A stretch of 64,000 nt of DNA from Nocardioides sp. PD653-B2. Lineage in GTDB: Bacteria > Actinomycetota > Actinomycetes > Propionibacteriales > Nocardioidaceae. The stretch is from NCBI RefSeq assembly GCF_002117935.1, contig NZ_BDJE01000034.1, forward strand, positions 1 through 64,000, written 5' to 3'. Numbering within the stretch: the first letter of the stretch is position 1; each line of letters begins with the position of its first letter. Both the position numbers and the translations under genes were made by a program. The notes beneath the pieces were generated by a model. It saw only the letters and a list, made by a program, of their open reading frames with translations, was not told the origin of the DNA and did no database searches. This document shows positions 33,015 through 42,533 of the stretch, in pieces.

Positions 33015-34537
33015 CCGGTCTCGGCACCGACCGGTCCCTGCCGGACGAGTGGCAGCGGCTCGACCCGCGGATGCTGCTCGTCCACCCGGTCAAGGAGCTG
33101 ATCCGCTTCCTGCCCGTCCTGGTCGGTCTCTTCATCGCCGGGACGGCCTCCGGGGGCAGTGGCGACTGGTGGCACTTCCTCGGGATCGTGGTCCCGATCT
33201 CGCTCGGCGTGATGCGCTACTTCACGACGTACTTCCGGATCGCCGACCAGCGGGTCGAGCTGCGGCGCGGCCTGGTGAACCGGCACGTCCTGTCCACGCC
33301 GCTCGACCGGGTGCGGACCGTCGACATCACCGCCTCCCCCATCCACCGCCTGCTCGGCCTGACCACGGTCCGGGTCGGCACCGGGACCGCCTCGAACGAC
33401 GACGAGGACCGGCTCGACCTCGACGGGCTGGCGACCGACCGGGCCCGGCAGCTGCGTGCGGACCTCCTGCCGGTGGGCGGCACCGACCCGGCCGGCACCA
33501 CGGAGCAGCCCCGGCCCGCGGACCGGACGGTGCTCGTGTTCGACCCGGCCTGGGTCCGCTTCGCCCCGCTGACCAGCTCGGGGCTGGTCATCGCCGCCGC
33601 GACCCTCGGCGTGATCACCCAGGCCGTCAACACCTTCGGCGGCTTCGACCGGCTCGACCCGCAGCGGTTCGCCGACGACGCGTCGGGCTGGTCGGTGTGG
33701 GCGGCCGTGCCGCTCGGGCTGATCGCCCTCGTGCTCGTCGTCGCGGCGCTGTCGATCGGCGGCTACGTGCTCACCAATTGGGGCTTCACGCTCACCCACA
33801 CCGGCTCGGCGCGCGGCGGCGCCTGGCACCTGCGCCGCGGGCTGCTGACCACCCGCGAGACGACGCTCGACGACGAGCGGGTCCGCGGCGTCAGCGTCGG
33901 CGAGCCGCTCGGCCTGCGCCTGGCCGGGGGCGGTCGGACGTCGGCGATCGTCACCGGGCTCGACCGCCGGCAGGCCGCCAGCTCGCTCCTCGTGCCGCCC
34001 GCCCCGCGCAGCGTCGTCGTGGGCGTCGCGGGCGCCGTGCTCGGCACCGACAGCCCCCTGACGACACCCCTCGTCGACCACGGGCCACGAGCGCGCACCC
34101 GCCGCTTCACCCGCGCGCTGACACCGGCCGTCGCGGCGCTCGCGGCCGCGCTGCTCCTCGTGCTGCTCACCGAGACCCCGACGTGGCTCCTGGCCGTCGT
34201 CGCCCTCGGCGTGCCGGTCGCGCTGGCGCTGGCCGCCGACCGCGCCCGGGCCCTCGGCCATGCCCTGGTCGACGGGCACGTCGTCGCCCGGTCGGGCAGT
34301 CTCGACCGGCGCCGCGAGGCGCTCGAGGTCGGCGGGGTGATCGGCTGGAACTTCCGGTCGACCTGGTTCCAGCGCCGCGCCGGCCTGCTCTCGCTGGTCG
34401 CCACCACCGCCGGGGGCCGACAGGCCGTCACCGTGCCCGACGTCCCCGAGGACGCCGCGCTGACGCTCGCCCTGGCGGCGCACCCCGAGCTGCTGGGTCA
34501 GTTCCTCGACACTGAACCGGTCCGGACCAGCCCCTAG
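33011..34537 (+). CDS. bPH2-domain membrane protein (YdbT-like)
   Basis: 508 residues, GTG start overlapping the YdbS-like stop. Three hydrophobic pairs (about 32-70, 185-245, 370-415) alternate with bPH2 domains: FRIADQRVELRRGLVNRHV with LDRVRTVDITASPIHRLLGL, then LTHTGSARGGAWHLRRGLLT and, last, VVARSGSLDRRREALEVGGV. This is the usual YdbT layout. It probably forms a membrane complex with the preceding protein. Confidence 0.87.
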   Translation: MTGLGTDRSLPDEWQRLDPRMLLVHPVKELIRFLPVLVGLFIAGTASGGSGDWWHFLGIVVPISLGVMRYFTTYFRIADQRVELRRGLVNRHVLSTPLDRVRTVDITASPIHRLLGLTTVRVGTGTASNDDEDRLDLDGLATDRARQLRADLLPVGGTDPAGTTEQPRPADRTVLVFDPAWVRFAPLTSSGLVIAAATLGVITQAVNTFGGFDRLDPQRFADDASGWSVWAAVPLGLIALVLVVAALSIGGYVLTNWGFTLTHTGSARGGAWHLRRGLLTTRETTLDDERVRGVSVGEPLGLRLAGGGRTSAIVTGLDRRQAASSLLVPPAPRSVVVGVAGAVLGTDSPLTTPLVDHGPRARTRRFTRALTPAVAALAAALLLVLLTETPTWLLAVVALGVPVALALAADRARALGHALVDGHVVARSGSLDRRREALEVGGVIGWNFRSTWFQRRAGLLSLVATTAGGRQAVTVPDVPEDAALTLALAAHPELLGQFLDTEPVRTSP

Positions 34538-34608
34538 CCACCCGCGCGGTGCCCTAGCGTGGATACCCCCATCGGGTGCTCGGGCACTCCGTGTCCCCAG
34601 GAGCTCCG

Positions 34609-37362
34609 ATGTCGAGCCGACCCGCACGCCGTCGAGCGCTGACCTCCGCCCTCGCGACGGCTCTCGCGCTCACCGCCACGCTCGCGTGGGTGCCGCCGTC
34701 CGGGGCAGCGGTCACGACGTACGCCGGCGAGGTGCTCGCCTCCGCCCCGGTGGCCTACTACCGGCTCGGGGAGCCGAGCGGCCCGACGATGGTCGACAGC
34801 TCGGGCCACGGCCACCACGGCACGTACGGCGGTCTCGTGGCCTTCGGCGGGCCTCCCGCCATCACGAACACCACGGACACCTCGGCCGCGTTCACGACGG
34901 GGTCGAGCGCGACCGGCATCCCCGCGCCGCAGACCGCCTACACCCTGGAGGCGTGGGTCCGCCCGGACGACGGCGCACCCGCGACGCTCGTCGGGCAGGC
35001 GGGCGCCGGCGAGCTCTACATCAGCGGCGGCTTCCTCGGGCTCGACCAGAGCGGGGACGACGTCCTCAGCTCGGGCCCCGACCTGACCGCCGGCACCTGG
35101 TGGCACGTCGCCGCCACCTGGGACGGCACCACCACGCGGCTCTACGTCGACGGGACCGAGGTCGCGACCTCGGTCACGGCCACCACCGCACCGTCCGGGA
35201 GCAACCCGGTGATCCTCGGCGACGGCCCCCACGGGGGCTTCATCGGCGGGCTGGACGAGGTCGCCTACTACCCGACCGCGCTGTCCGGTGCCGTGCTCGC
35301 CGCCCACGTCGCGATCGGGCGGGACTCGACCCCGCCCCATGTCACCATCACCACCCCGGCCGACAGCGGCCAGTACGTCCTGCACGCCGTCCCGGCCCCG
35401 GGCTACTCCTGCACCGACCCCCTGGCCGGCAGCCCGCCCTCGGCGAGCGGCATCATGACCTGCGTCCCCGGCCCGCTGGCCGGCGGGCTCGGGCCGCACT
35501 TCTTCACGGTCACCGGCACCGACCGGGCCGGGAACGCCGCGGCACGCACGGTCGCCTACACGGTCGTGCCCAACCGGTACGCCGACGAGGTGCTCCTCTC
35601 CTCCCCGATCGCCTTCTACCGGCTCAACGACCCGGTCGGCGCCGTGACCATGACCGACGACTCGGGCCACGGGCGCGACGGGCTGTACCGGAACGCGGTG
35701 GCGCCGGGCGGGCACCGGCCCGCCGCCATCTCGTGCGAGCGCCGGCCGAGGCCCCCGCAGGTCTGCGAGCTGGCGGCCGACCCGCAGGACTTCTCGACCC
35801 ACTTCGGCGGCAACGGCTACGGCTACGTGAGCGACCTCCCGGCACCGAAGACCGCCTACACGCTCGAGGCCTGGATCCGGCCCGACAACGGCGACGGCTC
35901 GATCGTGGGCCAGGGTGGGGCCGGCCAGCTCTTCCTGCGCGACGGCCACCTGGGGCTGCGCCAGACCCAGGACGACGTCCTCAGCAGCAGCCCCACCCTG
36001 ACGCCGGGCGTCTGGTGGCACGTCGCCGCCGTGTGGAACGGGACCTCCACCGCCCTGTTCGTGAACGGCGCCGTGGTCGCGACGTCGAGCTCGGCCCGGA
36101 AGGCACCCTCCGGCTCCGCCACGATGTACGTCGGCCTCGGCGAGCAGGCGCCGCCGTTCCACGGCGACCTCGACGAGGTGGCCTACTACTCGACCGCGCT
36201 GTCGGGCGGGGTGCTGGCCGAGCACTACGCGGTCGGCACCGCCGTCGACTGGCCGTCGATCTCGCCGGTCCCGCCGGGCACCACGGGGGTGCCCTCGGCC
36301 GTGATCACCACCCCGGCGGACGACGGCCTCTACGCCCCGGCCAAGACCCCGGTGTCGGACTTCGGCTGCACCGACCCGGACGGGTCCGGCGACGTCTCCA
36401 GCTGCACGGCGGCCGTCGACGGGAACCCGCTCGCCAACGGCGACCCGCTCCCCGACTCCCTCGGCTCCCACACCGTCACGGTCACCGCCGTCGACCAGGC
36501 AGGCAACGTCGACACGCACTCCGTGACCTACACCGTCATGCCCTTCCCCGACATCTTCCGGGCGGACTCACCCCTCGCCTACTACCGACTCGGGGACACC
36601 GGCTCGGTGATGGTGGACGCCAGCGGCAACGGCCGCGACGGGGAGTACAAGAACGACCAGCAGTCCGGGCCGGTCGGCATCAGCGGCGACGGCGACCACG
36701 CGCGGAGGTTCCTCGGCGCCAACGGCTACGGGTACGCCAACGGCGTCGCCGCGGGGCCCCACCAGTCGACGATCGAGGCCTGGGCGAACCCGGACGACGG
36801 GCGCGACCAGTCGATCGCCGGGCTGGCCGGGACCGACGAGCTCTTCGTGACCGGCGGGAGCTTCGCCTTCCGTCACCTGGACCGCACGGTGGTCGCCGAC
36901 GTCGGGCCGACGCCCGGAGCGTTCCGCCAGGTCGTCGGCGTGTGGGACGGCACCAACGCGCAGATCTACGTGGACGGCGTGCTGCACGGCACCGTCGAGG
37001 CGGCCACCGGCAGCTCGAGCGCCGGCGGTGGCACGTTCTACGTCGGCTACGGCATCCGGGCACCCTGGTTCAAGGGCTCGATCGACGAGGTCGCCTACTA
37101 CCGGGTCGCCCTGACGCCGGCCCGCGTGCTCGAGCACTTCCTCGCCGACCCGCCGCCGGCCACCGACTGCCTGGTGCCTCGCCTCCGCGGCCGCCGGGTC
37201 GCCGTCGCCCGGGACGCGCTCGCGTGGGCGGGCTGCACCCTCGGGACGGTCAGCCACCGCGCCGCGGCGCCCCGGGACCGGGGCCGGGTGCTCGCCCAGT
37301 CCGTCCCGCCGGGCAGCGCCCTCCCGGGCGGACGCAGCATCGACGTCACCGTCGGCCGCTGA
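34609..37362 (+). CDS. Large secreted protein with three LamG domains and a C-terminal PASTA domain
   Basis: 917 residues from the ATG at 34609 with AGGAG 5 nt upstream. After a signal peptide (ALTSALATALALTATLAWV) come three concanavalin A-like LamG modules, starting at YYRLGEPSG, FYRLNDPVG and YYRLGDTGS and each ending in DEVAYY. Between them are Ig-like segments (HFFTVTGTDRAGNAA; SHTVTVTAVDQAGNV). The last 65 residues (CLVPRLRGRRVAVARDAL..VLAQSVPPGSALPGG) form a PASTA domain, known for binding peptidoglycan stem peptides. It is therefore likely held at the cell wall and binds glycans. No enzyme domain or sortase signal is visible. Confidence 0.85.
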   Translation: MSSRPARRRALTSALATALALTATLAWVPPSGAAVTTYAGEVLASAPVAYYRLGEPSGPTMVDSSGHGHHGTYGGLVAFGGPPAITNTTDTSAAFTTGSSATGIPAPQTAYTLEAWVRPDDGAPATLVGQAGAGELYISGGFLGLDQSGDDVLSSGPDLTAGTWWHVAATWDGTTTRLYVDGTEVATSVTATTAPSGSNPVILGDGPHGGFIGGLDEVAYYPTALSGAVLAAHVAIGRDSTPPHVTITTPADSGQYVLHAVPAPGYSCTDPLAGSPPSASGIMTCVPGPLAGGLGPHFFTVTGTDRAGNAAARTVAYTVVPNRYADEVLLSSPIAFYRLNDPVGAVTMTDDSGHGRDGLYRNAVAPGGHRPAAISCERRPRPPQVCELAADPQDFSTHFGGNGYGYVSDLPAPKTAYTLEAWIRPDNGDGSIVGQGGAGQLFLRDGHLGLRQTQDDVLSSSPTLTPGVWWHVAAVWNGTSTALFVNGAVVATSSSARKAPSGSATMYVGLGEQAPPFHGDLDEVAYYSTALSGGVLAEHYAVGTAVDWPSISPVPPGTTGVPSAVITTPADDGLYAPAKTPVSDFGCTDPDGSGDVSSCTAAVDGNPLANGDPLPDSLGSHTVTVTAVDQAGNVDTHSVTYTVMPFPDIFRADSPLAYYRLGDTGSVMVDASGNGRDGEYKNDQQSGPVGISGDGDHARRFLGANGYGYANGVAAGPHQSTIEAWANPDDGRDQSIAGLAGTDELFVTGGSFAFRHLDRTVVADVGPTPGAFRQVVGVWDGTNAQIYVDGVLHGTVEAATGSSSAGGGTFYVGYGIRAPWFKGSIDEVAYYRVALTPARVLEHFLADPPPATDCLVPRLRGRRVAVARDALAWAGCTLGTVSHRAAAPRDRGRVLAQSVPPGSALPGGRSIDVTVGR

Positions 37363-37443
37363 CAGCAGCCCGGGTGACAGACGCGCCACCCACCCCCTGT
37401 CTCGCCGGAGCACGGACCTGCGGGTCCTGACCGCCCGGGCTCA

Positions 37444-37449
37444 TAGCAT
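37444..37449 (+). promoter_or_regulatory. Putative -10 (TAGCAT) of pyc
   Basis: TAGCAT ends 7 nt before the ATG at 37456; this supports that start over the GTG at 37450. Confidence 0.5.
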
Positions 37450-37455
37450 GTGCGC

Positions 37456-40400
37456 ATGTTCACCAAGGTGCTGGTTGCCAACCGTGGCGAGATCGCGATC
37501 CGCGCCTTCCGCGCGGCGTACGAGGTCGGCGCGCGGACGGTCGCCGTCTTCCCGTACGAGGACCGCTGGTCGGAGCACCGGCTCAAGGCCGACGAGGCCT
37601 ACGAGATCGGCGAGCGCGGCCACCCGGTGCGCGCCTACCTCGACCCCGAGGCCATCGTCGCCGTGGCGCTCCGCGCGGGTGCCGACGCGGTCTACCCCGG
37701 CTACGGGTTCCTCTCGGAGAACCCCGCGCTCGCCGAGGCCTGCGCCAACGCCGGCATCACGTTCATCGGTCCCACCGCCGAGGTGCTGACCCTGACGGGC
37801 AACAAGGCCCGGGCCATCGCGGCGGCCAAGGCGGCCGGCGTACCGACCCTCGCGTCGGTCGACCCCTCCACCGACGTCGACGCCCTGGTCGAGTCGGCCG
37901 CGGAGATGCCGTACCCGCTCTTCGTGAAGGCCGTCGCCGGCGGCGGCGGCCGCGGCATGCGCAGGGTCGACGACCCGAAGGACCTGCGCGAGGCCGTCGA
38001 GACCTGCATGCGTGAGGCCGAGGGCGCCTTCGGCGACCCGACCGTCTTCATCGAGCAGGCGGTCGTCGAGCCCCGCCACATCGAGGTGCAGATCCTCGCC
38101 GACGGCGCCGGCAACGTGATCCACCTCTTCGAGCGCGACTGCTCGGTGCAGCGCCGCCACCAGAAGGTCATCGAGATCGCGCCGGCCCCCAACCTCGACC
38201 CGGCGATCCGGGACAGCATGTGCGCCGACGCCGTGCGCTTCGCCCAGGAGATCGGCTACCGCAACGCCGGCACCGTCGAGTTCCTGCTCGACCGCGACGG
38301 CAACTACGTCTTCATCGAGATGAACCCGCGGATCCAGGTCGAGCACACGGTCACCGAGGAGGTCACCGACGTCGACCTGGTGCAGTCGCAGCTGCGGATC
38401 GCCTCCGGCGAGACCCTCGACGACCTGGGGCTCTCGCAGGACACCGTCCAGCTCCGCGGCGCCGCCCTCCAGTGCCGGATCACCACCGAGGACCCGGCCA
38501 ACAACTTCCGGCCCGACACCGGCGTGATCACGACGTACCGCTCCCCCGGCGGCGGCGGTGTCCGCCTCGACGGCGGCACGGTCTACACCGGTGCCGAGGT
38601 CTCCGCCCACTTCGACTCGATGCTCGCCAAGCTCACCTGTCGCGCCCGGACCTTCGACAAGGCCGTCGAGAAGGCGCGCCGCGCGGTGGCGGAGTTCCGC
38701 ATCCGGGGCGTCTCCACCAACATCCCGTTCCTCCAGGCGGTGCTCGCCGACCCCGACTTCGCGGCCGGCCACGTCACCACGTCGTTCATCGAGACCCACC
38801 CGCAGCTGCTCCAGGCCCGGGGCACCGGCGACCGCGGCAGCAAGATCCTCAACTACCTCGCCGACGTCACCGTCAACCAGCCGTACGGCGCGGCGCCGGT
38901 CAGCGTCGACCCGGCGACGAAGCTCCCCGAGGTCAACCTCCAGGTGCCCGCGCCGGACGGCAGCCGGCAGCTGCTGCTCGAGGTCGGCCCGGAGGAGTTC
39001 GCCCGGCGGCTGCGCGCGCAGAAGGACGTCGCGGTGACCGACACGACCTTCCGTGACGCCCACCAGAGCCTGCTCGCCACCCGGGTCCGCACCCGCGACC
39101 TGCTGACCGTCGCCGGCCACGTCGCGCGCACGACGCCGCAGCTCTGGTCGCTCGAGGCCTGGGGCGGCGCGACGTACGACGTGGCGCTGCGCTTCCTCGC
39201 CGAGGACCCGTGGGAGCGGCTGGCCGCCCTGCGCCAGGCGGTCCCGAACATCTGCCTCCAGATGCTGCTCCGCGGCCGCAACACGGTCGGCTACACGCCG
39301 TACCCGACCGACGTGACCAACGCGTTCGTCGAGGAGGCGGCGGCCACCGGCATCGACGTCTTCCGGATCTTCGACGCGCTCAACGACGTCGAGCAGATGC
39401 GTCCGGCGATCGAGGCCGTGCGCGCGACCGGCACCGCGGTGGCCGAGGTCGCGCTCTGCTACACCGGCGACCTCTCCGACCCGGACGAGACGCTCTACAC
39501 GCTCGACTACTACCTGGAGCTGGCCGACCGGATCGTCGACGCCGGCGCCCACGTGCTCGCGATCAAGGACATGGCGGGCCTGCTGCGCGTGCCCGCGGCC
39601 CGCACGCTGGTGACCGCGCTGCGCGAGCGGTTCGACCTGCCGGTCCACCTGCACACCCACGACACGCCGGGCGGCCAGCTCGCGACCCTGCTCGCCGCGA
39701 TCGATGCAGGCGTCGACGCCGTCGACGCCGCGACCGCGTCGATGGCCGGCACCACCTCGCAGCCCGCCCTCTCCGCCCTCGTGTCGGCGACCGACCACGG
39801 GCCGCGCGAGACCGGGCTCTCGCTCGAGGCGATCTGCGCACTGGAGCCCTACTGGGAGGCGACCCGCCGCGTCTACGCGCCGTTCGAGTCCGGCCTGCCG
39901 TCCCCGACCGGGCGCGTCTACACGCACGAGATCCCCGGCGGCCAGCTCTCCAACCTGCGCCAGCAGGCGATCGCGCTCGGCCTGGGCGAGAAGTTCGAGC
40001 AGATCGAGGACATGTACGCCGCGGCCAACGACATCCTCGGCAACATCGTCAAGGTCACGCCGTCCTCCAAGGTCGTCGGCGACCTGGCCCTGCACCTCGT
40101 CGCCGTCGGCGCCGACCCGGCCGAGTTCGCGGAGGACCCGGGCAAGTTCGACATCCCCGACTCGGTGATCGGCTTCCTCAACGGCGAGCTCGGGGACCCG
40201 CCCGGCGGCTGGCCCGAGCCGTTCCGCAGCAAGGCGCTCGAGGGTCGCACCCACAAGCCGCCCGCCGAGGAGATCACCGACGCGCAGCGCGACGCGCTGG
40301 CCGCCGAGCCCGGCACCACCAGCACCGTCCGCCGCCGGATGCTCAACGAGCTGCTCTTCCCCGGCCCCACCCAGGACTTCCTCGAGTCGCGCGAGACGTA

Positions 40401-40854
40401 CGGCGACCTCTCGGTGCTGCCGACGATCGACTACCTCTACGGCCTGCGCCGGGGCGACGAGCACGAGGTCGAGATCGAGGAGGGCAAGACGCTCATCCTC
40501 GGCGTGCAGTCGATCAGCGAGCCCGACGAGCGCGGCATCCGTACGGTGATGGCGCTCATCAACGGCCAGCTCCGGCCGGTCAACGTCCGCGACCGCAGCG
40601 TCGCCTCCGAGGTCGCGACCGCCGAGAAGGCCGACACGTCGAAGCCCGGCCAGGTCGCCGCGCCGTTCCAGGGCGTCGTCACGATCGTGGTCGCCGAGGG
40701 TGACACCGTCGCCGCCGGCGACACGGTGGCGACGATCGAGGCGATGAAGATGGAGGCCGCGATCACGGCGCCGGTCGCCGGCACCGTCGAGCGGCTGGCG
40801 CTCTCCGGCACGCAGGCCGTCGACGGCGGCGACCTGGTCCTGGTCTTGTCCTGA
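37456..40854 (+). CDS. pyc: Pyruvate carboxylase
   Basis: 1132 residues, full length. It carboxylates pyruvate to oxaloacetate with ATP and bicarbonate, refilling the TCA cycle. Domain order: biotin carboxylase (VLVANRGEIAIRAFRAAYE; KAVAGGGGRGMR; EMNPRIQVEHTVTEEVTDVD), carboxyltransferase (DTTFRDAHQSLLATRVRT; metal-site HLHTHDTPGGQ), tetramerisation region, and biotinyl domain with Lys1098 in EAMKMEA. The BirA at 9740-10546 should biotinylate it. An in-frame GTG six bases upstream is possible. A TAGCAT -10 sits 7 nt before the ATG. Confidence 0.97.
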   Translation: MFTKVLVANRGEIAIRAFRAAYEVGARTVAVFPYEDRWSEHRLKADEAYEIGERGHPVRAYLDPEAIVAVALRAGADAVYPGYGFLSENPALAEACANAGITFIGPTAEVLTLTGNKARAIAAAKAAGVPTLASVDPSTDVDALVESAAEMPYPLFVKAVAGGGGRGMRRVDDPKDLREAVETCMREAEGAFGDPTVFIEQAVVEPRHIEVQILADGAGNVIHLFERDCSVQRRHQKVIEIAPAPNLDPAIRDSMCADAVRFAQEIGYRNAGTVEFLLDRDGNYVFIEMNPRIQVEHTVTEEVTDVDLVQSQLRIASGETLDDLGLSQDTVQLRGAALQCRITTEDPANNFRPDTGVITTYRSPGGGGVRLDGGTVYTGAEVSAHFDSMLAKLTCRARTFDKAVEKARRAVAEFRIRGVSTNIPFLQAVLADPDFAAGHVTTSFIETHPQLLQARGTGDRGSKILNYLADVTVNQPYGAAPVSVDPATKLPEVNLQVPAPDGSRQLLLEVGPEEFARRLRAQKDVAVTDTTFRDAHQSLLATRVRTRDLLTVAGHVARTTPQLWSLEAWGGATYDVALRFLAEDPWERLAALRQAVPNICLQMLLRGRNTVGYTPYPTDVTNAFVEEAAATGIDVFRIFDALNDVEQMRPAIEAVRATGTAVAEVALCYTGDLSDPDETLYTLDYYLELADRIVDAGAHVLAIKDMAGLLRVPAARTLVTALRERFDLPVHLHTHDTPGGQLATLLAAIDAGVDAVDAATASMAGTTSQPALSALVSATDHGPRETGLSLEAICALEPYWEATRRVYAPFESGLPSPTGRVYTHEIPGGQLSNLRQQAIALGLGEKFEQIEDMYAAANDILGNIVKVTPSSKVVGDLALHLVAVGADPAEFAEDPGKFDIPDSVIGFLNGELGDPPGGWPEPFRSKALEGRTHKPPAEEITDAQRDALAAEPGTTSTVRRRMLNELLFPGPTQDFLESRETYGDLSVLPTIDYLYGLRRGDEHEVEIEEGKTLILGVQSISEPDERGIRTVMALINGQLRPVNVRDRSVASEVATAEKADTSKPGQVAAPFQGVVTIVVAEGDTVAAGDTVATIEAMKMEAAITAPVAGTVERLALSGTQAVDGGDLVLVLS

Positions 40855-40856
40855 CC

Positions 40857-41208
40857 GAACAGCGCAATTGCGCGGTTGTGACCGGGTGGGCGCGCGTTCC
40901 CGTGTCCGAACAGCGCAATTGCGCGGTTGCGACCCGGTAGGCACGCGTTCCCCTGTCCGAACAGCGCAATTGCGCGGTTGCGACCAGGTAGGCACGCGTT
41001 CCCCTGTCCGAACAGCGCAATTGCGCGGTTGCGACCACGTCGGTACGCGTTTCCCGGCCCGAACAGCGCAATTGCGCGGTTGCGACCAGGAAGGCAGGCG
41101 TTCCCCGGCCCAAGCAGCGCAATTGCGCGGTTGCGACCACGTACGCACGCGTTCCCGTGCCCGAACAGCGCAAGTGCGCGATTGCGACGGCCCGCACCCG
41201 GCTACCCT
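40857..41208. repeat. Seven tandem copies of a 51-bp repeat, each with a 12-bp palindrome
   Basis: Copies of GAACAGCGCAATTGCGCGG..TTGCGACC..GTACGCGTTCCC begin at 40857, 40908, 40959, 41010, 41061, 41112 and 41163, exactly 51 bp apart. Each carries GCGCAATTGCGC, a perfect palindrome, except the last (GCGCAAGTGCGC). Variation is concentrated in the linker between palindromes. The array fills the 362-bp gap between pyc and the phosphatase gene. There are no unique spacers, so it is not a CRISPR array. Since 51 is divisible by 3, several frames stay open through it, but none looks like a gene. Confidence 0.95.
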
Positions 41209-41216
41209 CGAAGGAC

Positions 41217-42533
41217 ATGGTCAACTCGCGCAGGCTGCTGAACGTCGGACGTGTCCTCGAAGCGGCCGAAGCCGCCTCCCCGGTCGAGGCGGTAGGAGCC
41301 GTCGCCCGCGAGCTGGGCCTCGCCTTCGGGGCGGTGTCCGTCTCATTCCTCATCTCGGACCTGTCCGGGCGCGCGCTGGTGCGGCTCGCGCACGTGCCGC
41401 TCCCCGGCGGCTCCCTCGACCCCGGCGAGCGTCGCGACGAGGACGAGTCCGCGACGGTCCTGCCGTTCGACGGCGGGCCCCCGGAGCAGGCGGTCCGCAC
41501 CCAGAGCGTGCAGGTGCTGCCGCCGGACCCGGCCGCGGCCGACGACGTCGCCGGGCTGTGGGGCGTGCTGGCCCCGGTGACCGAGCGCGGCGAGAGCATC
41601 GGCCTGCTGGAGCTCTACCTGCCCGAGGAGCCGCCCCCGGACGTCGTCGCCGAGGTCGCGCAGGTCGCGCATCTCCTCGCGTTCGTCGTCATCGCCAACC
41701 GTCGACACACGGACCTGTTCGAGTGGGGTCAGCGCACCCGGGCCTTCAGCCTGTCCGCCGAGATCCAGCAGCGGCTGCTGCCCGAGGCACAGACCTGTGA
41801 GGCCGCCGCCTTCACGCTCGCCGGATGGCTGGAACCCGCGGCGCGCATCGGCGGGGACACCTTCGACTACAGCCTGGCCCGGGACCTGCTGCACCTGTCG
41901 CTGACCGACGCGATGGGGCACGGCGTCGACGCGGCGCTGACCGCCTCCACCTGCCTGGCCGGCCTGCGAGGTGCCCGGCGGCGGGGCCTGACCCTGCTCG
42001 AGCAGGCCCGGGCGACCAACAGCGCCCTGGCCGAGCACACCCCCGAGGGCCGGGACGACTTCGTGACCGGGCTGGTCGGCCGGCTCGACCTCACGACGGG
42101 GCGTCTCGAGCTCGTCAACGCGGGACACGTCTCGCCGTACCTGCTCCGCGGCGGGGCCCTCACGACCCTGGAGCTCGCGATCGACCTGCCCTTCGGCCTG
42201 TTCGCCGACAGCGACTACCGCAGCACCGTCGTGCAGCTGGAGGCCGGCGACCGGCTGGTGCTCATCACCGACGGCATGCTGGAGCGCAACGTGGCGTCCC
42301 TCGACCTGCCGGGCGCGATCCGGGAGGGCACCGGGCTCCACCCCCGGGAGGTGGTCCGCGCCCTGGCCGACAGCGCCCTCGTCGCGGCCGGCCACGCCCT
42401 CCAGGACGATGCCACCCTGCTGTGCCTGGACTGGCACGGCCGGCACGACGTATCCAGGAACGCGGTGTCCGGAGCAGAGCCGGAGCGGGCGAGCGACGCC
42501 CTGCCGCCTACGCAGGAGTCACGATCACGTTGA
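41217..42533 (+). CDS. PP2C/SpoIIE-type serine phosphatase with N-terminal sensor region
   Basis: 438 residues from the ATG at 41217 (AAGG just upstream). Residues 10-165 look like a GAF-type sensor (LGLAFGAVSVSFLISDLSG; VLAPVTERGESIGLLELYLP). The SpoIIE phosphatase domain (about 180-415) has EIQQRLLPEA, metal-binding IGGDTFDYS, DAMGHGVDAALTAS, NAGHVSPYLLRGG and DGMLERN. Such proteins usually dephosphorylate anti-sigma-factor antagonists in general stress signalling; no partner gene is next to it. Its 3' end overlaps the convergent XRE-cupin gene by 26 bp. Its promoter would have to lie in or near the 51-bp array. Confidence 0.88.
   Translation: MVNSRRLLNVGRVLEAAEAASPVEAVGAVARELGLAFGAVSVSFLISDLSGRALVRLAHVPLPGGSLDPGERRDEDESATVLPFDGGPPEQAVRTQSVQVLPPDPAAADDVAGLWGVLAPVTERGESIGLLELYLPEEPPPDVVAEVAQVAHLLAFVVIANRRHTDLFEWGQRTRAFSLSAEIQQRLLPEAQTCEAAAFTLAGWLEPAARIGGDTFDYSLARDLLHLSLTDAMGHGVDAALTASTCLAGLRGARRRGLTLLEQARATNSALAEHTPEGRDDFVTGLVGRLDLTTGRLELVNAGHVSPYLLRGGALTTLELAIDLPFGLFADSDYRSTVVQLEAGDRLVLITDGMLERNVASLDLPGAIREGTGLHPREVVRALADSALVAAGHALQDDATLLCLDWHGRHDVSRNAVSGAEPERASDALPPTQESRSR

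Noticed and set aside
37441-41148. A 1235-codon open frame on the minus strand opposite pyc
   Set aside because: It is antisense to the clearly homologous pyruvate carboxylase, gives a His/Asp/Arg-rich product without motifs, and partly reads the 51-bp repeats. High GC makes such shadow frames common.
40857-41208. CRISPR array
   Set aside because: There are no unique spacers; the repeats are contiguous with only point variation, and no cas genes are near.
40927-41241. A frame encoding 17-residue repeats (RPGRHAFPCPNSAIARL type) in the 51-bp array
   Set aside because: The frame is open only because the repeat length is a multiple of three; frames on both strands are open alike, and no ribosome site or terminal domain is seen.
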